Under the pieces are notes generated by a model. The model made no database searches and was not told the origin of the DNA. It worked only from the letters and a program-made list of their open reading frames with translations. From Gammaproteobacteria bacterium (GTDB taxonomy: Bacteria > Pseudomonadota > Gammaproteobacteria > Xanthomonadales > Xanthomonadaceae): DNA of 8,581 bases. The DNA lies in assembly GCA_030431185.1 (NCBI GenBank), contig JAUIJO010000142.1, positions 1 through 8,581 of the forward strand. Reading direction: 5' to 3'. Each line of letters opens with the position of its first letter. Within the stretch, counting starts at the first letter, position 1. The translations under genes were made by a program, and so were the position numbers. Below, one piece after another: positions 1 through 8,581 of this stretch.

Positions 1-3000
1 ACACCGTACTGATCCCGCAGGTCGCGATGCGCCGCTGGCTGCAGGCCACCCTGGCCGCGCGCCATGGCGTCGCCGCCAACCTGGAGTTCCTGACGCCCGG
101 CGAGTTCGTGTCCCGCGCGCTCGACGCCAACCTCGGTCCCGTCGCCGAAGACCTGGACGCGACGGGCCTGCAGTGGGCGCTGTATGCCGCGCTGCGGGAC
201 GAGGCATTGATGGCGCGCCCCGCGATGGCGGCGCTGGCGGCCTACCTCGCCGCCGGCGATGCGTCGCGACCGTGGACGCTGGCCAGCGAGCTGGCCGGCG
301 TCTTCGCCAAGTACCAGGCCTGGCGCCGCGACTGGCTGCTGCGCTGGGAGGACGGCGCCGACCCCGCCGACCCACAGGCGATCCTGTGGCGCGAGGTGGC
401 CCGCGGCCGCCCGCATCGCGCGCGCCGCATCCAGGACTACCTGGCCCGCTTCGACGCGGGCGACGCCCTGCCGCGCGGCCTGCCCTCGCGCCTGTTCGCC
501 TTCGCCACGCTGAACGTTTCGCCGGACGTGCTGCGGGTCATGGCCACGCAGGCGCGCGTGGGCACCCTGCATTTCTACCTGCCCACGCCGACCCGCGCGT
601 ACTGGGGCGACCTGCGCAGCCTCGGCGCACGCGAGCGCGCGGGCGAGCGCTTCGAGTTCGAGGACGACGAGAACCCGCTGTTGCGCGACTGGGGCGCGGC
701 GGGCAGCGATTTCGTCGCCCTGCTCGGCAGCTACGAGGTCGTCCACCCCTCGGGCGAGATCGACGCCAGCGTCGACCCGGAAGACATGGGGCCGGCCTCC
801 TTCCGTCCGCGGGATGGCTCTGCACGGGCCCACGCGGACACGGACGGCGCAGGCCCGCGGTCCACCCTCCTGCAGCGGATGCAGGCCGACCTCTTCCATC
901 GTCGGCCCATGCCGGCCGCGATCAGCGCCGACGGCATCGACACGGGCGACCCCAGCCTGCAGTTCCACGCCTGCCACACCCGACTGCGCGAGTTGCAGGT
1001 GCTCCACGACCGCCTGCGCGACCTGCTCGAGGACGCGCGCTTCGATCCCCCCCTGCAGCCGCGCGAGATCGCGGTGCTGGCCCCAGACATCGACCCCTAC
1101 GTGCCGTACCTGGACGCGGTGTTCGGCGGCGGCGACGGACCCGGCCCGATTCCCTACGCGATGGCCGACGCCAGTCCGCTGGCCGGCGAACCGCTGGCCG
1201 AGGTCTTCCTGCGCCTGCTCGCCCTCCCGGTATCGCGCTTCGGCCTGGAGGAGATGCTCGACCTGCTGGCCAGCCCGCCGCTGGCGCAGGCCGCAGGCCT
1301 GGACGCGAACGCCTTCGACCGCCTGCATGGCTGGCTGCATGCCGCCGGGGCGCGCTGGGGCCTGGACGCGGCGCATCGCGCGCGCCTTGGCGCGCCGGCC
1401 GACGACGCCTACACCTGGCAGTTCGCGCTGGACCGCCTGCTGTTGGGCCATGCCAGCGGAAGCGATGCGTTGATCGGCGGCACGGACGGCGCGGTGGCGC
1501 CCTGGCCGGACCTGGAAGGCGGTGCCCTCGACGCCCTCGACGCCCTGCTGCGGCTGATGCGCGTCCTCGCCCGCCATGAACGCGTGCTGGGCGAGGCGAT
1601 GCCCCCCGGACAATGGCGCGAGCGCCTGCTGGGCCTGCTCGATGCCCTGCTGCCGCGCCCCCCGTCGACACCGGGCGGCCAGCGCGCGCTCGACCGCCTG
1701 CGGACCCTGGTCGACGGCTTCGCCCACGACGCCCGCCGCCTGGGCTTCGACGCGCCGGTCCCCGCGGAGGTCGTCCGCGCGCACTTCGCCGCGGCCCTGG
1801 GCGAGGCCGACACCCGCGCCCCCCTGCTCACCGGTGGCGTCAGCTTCGCGCGCATGGTGCCGATGCGGTTGCTGCCGTTCCGGGTGATCTGCCTGCTGGG
1901 CATGAACGACGGCGACTTCCCGCGCCGCGACCCCGCCGCCGGCCTCAACCGCCTGACCGCCGAGCTGGGCAGCGACCGGCGCCGTCGCGGCGACCGCTCC
2001 ACCCGCGAGGACGACCGCTTCCTGTTCCTGCAGTTGTTCGCCGCTGCGCAGGACGTGTTCTACCTGAGCTGGCTGGGCGCGGATCCGCGCGACGGCAGCG
2101 CACGCGAGCCCTCGGCGCTTGTGACCGAGCTGCTGTCGGCGGCGGCCGACCACCACGTCGCCGCGGACGCCCCGGCGCGCCCGACACTGAAGGCGGGCAT
2201 CGAGCGGGCCCTGGTGGTGGACCATGCCCTGCAGCCGTTCTCACCGGCCGCGTACGGCGCGCCTGCCGAGGGCGCGGCGCGCGACCCACGCCGCTTCAGC
2301 TACCGTGCGGACTGGCACCCGGCGGCGGGGCGCGTGTCCGGCACGCGCACGCCACTGGCCCCATGGATGCCCGCCGGCACGCTGCTGCCCCCTTCGGACG
2401 AGGCCGGCGATGCGCTCTCGATCGACGTCCTGCGCCGCTTCCTGGTCGCGCCGGCCGAGGGATTCCTGCGCCACCGGCTGGGCCTGCGCCTGCCCGCGGC
2501 GGGGGAAGCGGGCGACGACATCGAGCCGCTGCAGCCTGCCGGCCACGGCCTGGAGCGCACGCGACTCCAGCGCGCGGTGTTCGAGGCCCTGCTGGCCGGC
2601 AGCGACGACGACGCCCTCTACACCGCCCTGCGCGCACGAGGCCTGCTGCCGTCCGGCCCCGCCGGACGACGGGCGCTGGCCGAGGTCGTCGACGACGTCC
2701 GGCCGTATGCCCGGGGCTTCGCGGCATGGCGCGGCGATGCGGTCGCCACGACGATCCCCTGCGAGGTCGAGGTCGACGGTCTCCGGCTGCACGGTCGTCT
2801 CGCGGACGCCTGGCCGCAGGGCCTGGCGCGGGTGCGCCTGGGTGCGCCCAACGGCAACTCGGCCATCCGCAACGGCCTGGATTGGCTCCTGGCCCGGGCC
2901 AGCGGGCTGGACCTGCCCTTCGTCGAGTTCCACGAGAGCGAGGGCATCGGCCCGCACGTGCGCGAGGCCATCGGCCGCGACGACGCGCTGGCCGCATTGC

Positions 3001-3337
3001 GCGCGCTGGTGGCCTTGAGGCGCGAAGGCCTGCAACGCCCGCTGCCCTTCGCGCCCTACAGCGGCTGGGCCTTCTTCAACGCCTCCGATCCCGGGCGCGG
3101 GCTGGTCGAGGCCGCGACACAGTGGCGCGGCGGTTACATGAAGTGGGCCGAGGGCGACAGCGAGGCCCTGCGGCTGGCGCTGCGCGGGCGCGACCCGTTC
3201 GCCGACGCCGATGCCCTGCGCGATTTCGTGCGGATTTCGCGCACCCTGTTCGGCGCGGTCACCGGGCGCGGACACGCCACCGACGACGACGCCGGGCTGG
3301 CCCTGCCGCCGCTCGACGAGGACGCGGAGGACGCCGC

Positions 3338-3341
<4 letters not shown>
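1..3341 (+). CDS. recC: RecBCD enzyme subunit RecC (5'-truncated by the window edge)
   Basis: RecC is the non-catalytic scaffold of cytosolic RecBCD; in E. coli it splits the duplex and reads Chi in the 3' strand. The frame is already open at the window edge (first whole codon at base 3) and encodes 1112 residues. The first one aligns with about residue 34 of E. coli RecC (1122 aa), so roughly 30-35 N-terminal residues are missing. The ATG at 27 is internal (MRRWLQ matches E. coli MAQWLQ) and is not the start. Family blocks in order, by fragment residue: GVAANLEF near 22-29; GLPSRLFAF near 158; NPLLRDWG at 224; HACHTRLRELQVLHDRL near 322-338, followed by PREIAVLAPDID; CLLGMNDGDFP at 630-640; GDRSTREDDRFLFL at 663-676. 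No Walker A motif or PD-(D/E)xK catalytic set is seen, as expected for RecC's dead helicase and nuclease folds. Most Chi-reading positions differ from E. coli (see findings). The TGA stop overlaps the recB start. Identity is very secure. Confidence 0.97.

Positions 3342-3343
<2 letters not shown>
3321..3343 (+). promoter_or_regulatory. recC/recB translational coupling junction with Shine-Dalgarno
   Basis: A perfect GGAGG lies at 3326-3330, 7 bases before the recB ATG at 3338, inside the last recC codons. The recB ATG overlaps the recC TGA (3339-3341) as ATGA. Such overlaps usually let a terminating ribosome restart on the next gene, so coupling is inferred from layout. The same block recurs at the recB/recD junction with one difference in 23 bases (base 3331 is A here and C there). 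No promoter is visible, so recB probably depends on transcription from upstream of recC. Confidence 0.8.
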
Positions 3344-6933
<3,590 letters not shown>

Positions 6934-6937
<4 letters not shown>

Positions 6938-8581
6938 GCCTGGTGCAGGCCCTGCACCAGGCCGGCGCGCTGCGCAGCCTCGACCACGCGCTGGCGCAGA
7001 GCCTGCGCCGGCTCGATCCCGCCACGCCCGACGCCGTGCTCGCGGGCGCGGCCCTCGCCTCCCTGGCGGTCGCGCAGGGCCATGCGGGCTTCGCCCTGGC
7101 CACGCCCCGGATGCACGTCGATGCGCCCCTGCCCTGGCCCGGGCCGGTCGACTGGTCGGCGACGCTCAAGGCCTCGCCCTGGGTCGACACCCCCGCCACC
7201 GCGGCGGATGCGTCTCGCCCGCAGGCGCCGCTCGTGCTGGAAAATGGTCTGCTGTACCTGCGCCGCTATCGCGAATACGAGCGCCGGCTGGCACTGGGGC
7301 TGCAGCGCATCGCCGGCCAGGCCCTGCCCGCAGGGGCACGCGACGCGCTCGCGCCGCTGTTCGCGGCACTGTTCCCGCCCACCGGCGCCGAAGACCACCA
7401 GGCCCGTGCGGCCGAGGCCGCCCTGCATCATCCGCTGCTGCTGGTCACCGGCGGCCCCGGCACGGGCAAGACCCGCACCATCGCCCGCCTGCTCGTCCTG
7501 CTGGTCGCGCAGGCCGCGACCGCCGGCCGTACGCCGCCGCGCATCGCCCTGGCCGCCCCGACCGGGCGCGCCGCCGAACGCATGGCCGAGAGCCTGCGCC
7601 TCGCCAGCACGACGCTCCAGGCCGACGGCATCGATCCTGCGCTGTGCGCCGAGTTGCCCACGACGGGGAGCACCCTGCACCGCCTTCTCGGGACGATTCC
7701 CGAATCGCCCGCCTTCCGCCACGACGCCGCGAACCCGCTGCCGCTGGACATCGTCGTCGTCGACGAAGCCTCGATGGTCGACCTGCCGTTGATGGCCAAG
7801 CTCGTCGACGCGGTGCCCGACGGTGCCCGCCTCGTCCTGCTCGGCGATCCCGACCAGTTGCCGTCGGTCGAGGCCGGCGACGTCCTCAGCGGCGTGTTGC
7901 GTGCGGCCGGAGGCGCTCGCGCGACGGCCCCGTCCCCCACGCCCGCGACGGGCGACCTGTTCGCCGACGCGACGCCCATCGTCGCCGGAAAACACGGCGC
8001 GTTTCCGGCCGCGCACGTACACCTGGAGCGGGCGTACAGGCAGGCCAGCGCCCTCGAGCTCGCCCCGCTCGCACGCGCCATCCGGGAAGGCGACGCCGCG
8101 GGCACGCTGGCCCTGCTGCGCGACGGCACGCTGGCCGGTATCCACTTCCACGAGGACCAGGTCGACCCCTTGCGGCAACACCGCAGCCGGCTGCTGGCGC
8201 ACTGGAATGCCCTGGCCGAGGCCGAGGACCCCGTCGCCGCGCTGGCCCTCGCCGGTCGCCTGCGCCTGCTGACCGCAGTGCGCGAAGGCCCGCAGGGGGC
8301 CCGCACGCTCAATGCGCGCATCGAAGCCCTGCTCACCGGCGGCGGTACCCGCGCGCGCGTCGGCGGCCACTTCCACGGCCGCCTGCTGCTCATCACCGAG
8401 AACAGCATCCGCCACCGCCTGTTCAACGGCGACATCGGCATCTGCCTGCGCGACGGGCAGGGCTCGCTCGCGGCCTGGTTCCCCGACGGCGAGACCGGCG
8501 GCACGGCGGCCCGCGCGTTCCATCCGGCCGCCCTGCCCGCGCACGAGAGCGCCTTCGCGATGACGGTGCACAAGGCCCAGG
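6934..8581 (+). CDS. recD: RecBCD enzyme subunit RecD: 5'-3' SF1B helicase (3'-truncated by the window edge)
   Basis: RecD is the fast 5'-3' DNA helicase of RecBCD; in E. coli it is also needed for nuclease activity and its Chi control. 549 whole codons are present, against 608 residues in E. coli, and the frame is open at the edge, so the last part of helicase domain 2 is missing. The N-terminal region (about 1-150) resembles the RecD domain that docks on the other subunits. Motifs seen: Walker A GGPGTGKT at 173-180 (K179; E. coli K177); APTGRAA at 208-214; TLHRLLG at 247-253; Walker B VVDEASMVDLP with D277 and E278; LLGDPDQLPSVEAGDV with GDPDQL at 304-309; LERAYRQ with R366; and AMTVHKAQ at 542-549, the start of motif VI, where the window ends. 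A Pro/Ala/Thr-rich stretch at about 325-345 lies between motifs III and IV, where E. coli RecD also has a variable segment. The start is fixed by the recB overlap and GGAGG. No frameshift or lost catalytic residue is visible. Confidence 0.97.

Noticed and set aside
27..29. ATG at 27 as the recC start codon.
   Set aside because: The eight codons before it (from base 3) continue the RecC alignment, and this Met matches an internal Met near residue 42 of E. coli RecC. The true start is outside the window.
3005..3012. One exact copy of the E. coli Chi octamer GCTGGTGG on the + strand inside recC; I found none on the other strand.
   Set aside because: A single hit in about 8.6 kb of GC-rich DNA read on both strands is about what chance gives. 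The altered Chi-reading residues in this RecC also argue against it being the functional signal here.
1613..3337. The recB frame stays open for about 1.7 kb upstream of the chosen ATG, inside recC, which could be read as a much longer RecB.
   Set aside because: The upstream translation is Arg/Pro/Gly-rich shadow sequence of recC with no RecB similarity. The ATG at 3338 has a good Shine-Dalgarno, overlaps the recC stop and places Walker A lysine at residue 29, as in E. coli.
7903..8010. Pro/Ala/Thr-rich segment in RecD between motifs III and IV as a possible insertion or inserted domain.
   Set aside because: E. coli RecD also has a variable segment of comparable length at this place, and the frame and flanking motifs are intact. 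It is ordinary loop variation.

Overview
The window holds one continuous, very GC-rich (about 70% or more, judged by eye) block of three tightly packed genes, all on the + strand, that encode the RecBCD helicase-nuclease: recC (5' end cut off by the window), recB (complete) and recD (3' end cut off). Coding density is essentially 100%. The only junctions are two 4-base ATGA stop/start overlaps, and there is no intergenic DNA, RNA gene, mobile element, CRISPR array or terminator. The composition, the gene order recC-recB-recD without an intervening ptrA, and proteins that align over their whole length with the Escherichia coli subunits suggest a high-GC gammaproteobacterium, possibly Xanthomonadaceae (Lysobacter/Luteimonas/Xanthomonas-like). 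That placement is an inference, not a demonstrated identification.

Layout. Bases 1-3341 carry recC, the helicase-like but catalytically dead subunit that scans DNA for Chi. Bases 3338-6937 carry recB, an SF1A 3'-5' helicase with a C-terminal nuclease domain; every helicase motif and nuclease catalytic residue I looked for is present. Bases 6934-8581 carry recD, an SF1B 5'-3' helicase that is intact as far as motif VI, where the window ends. Together the three subunits would process double-strand breaks: RecB and RecD unwind, RecB cuts, and RecC splits the strands and recognises Chi, after which RecA is loaded. The same enzyme degrades linear foreign DNA. The overlapping starts, each with a GGAGG Shine-Dalgarno 7 bases upstream, point to translational coupling and balanced subunit synthesis.

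I see no previously undescribed system. The two observations most worth checking are these. First, almost all RecC positions that contact or affect Chi recognition in E. coli are substituted here, on an otherwise conserved scaffold, so the cognate Chi sequence probably differs from the E. coli octamer. Second, the recC/recB and recB/recD junctions share a near-identical 23-base block (22 of 23 identical). Many long open frames occur in the other five frames, including a 1259-codon antisense one; I treat these as products of high GC, not as genes.
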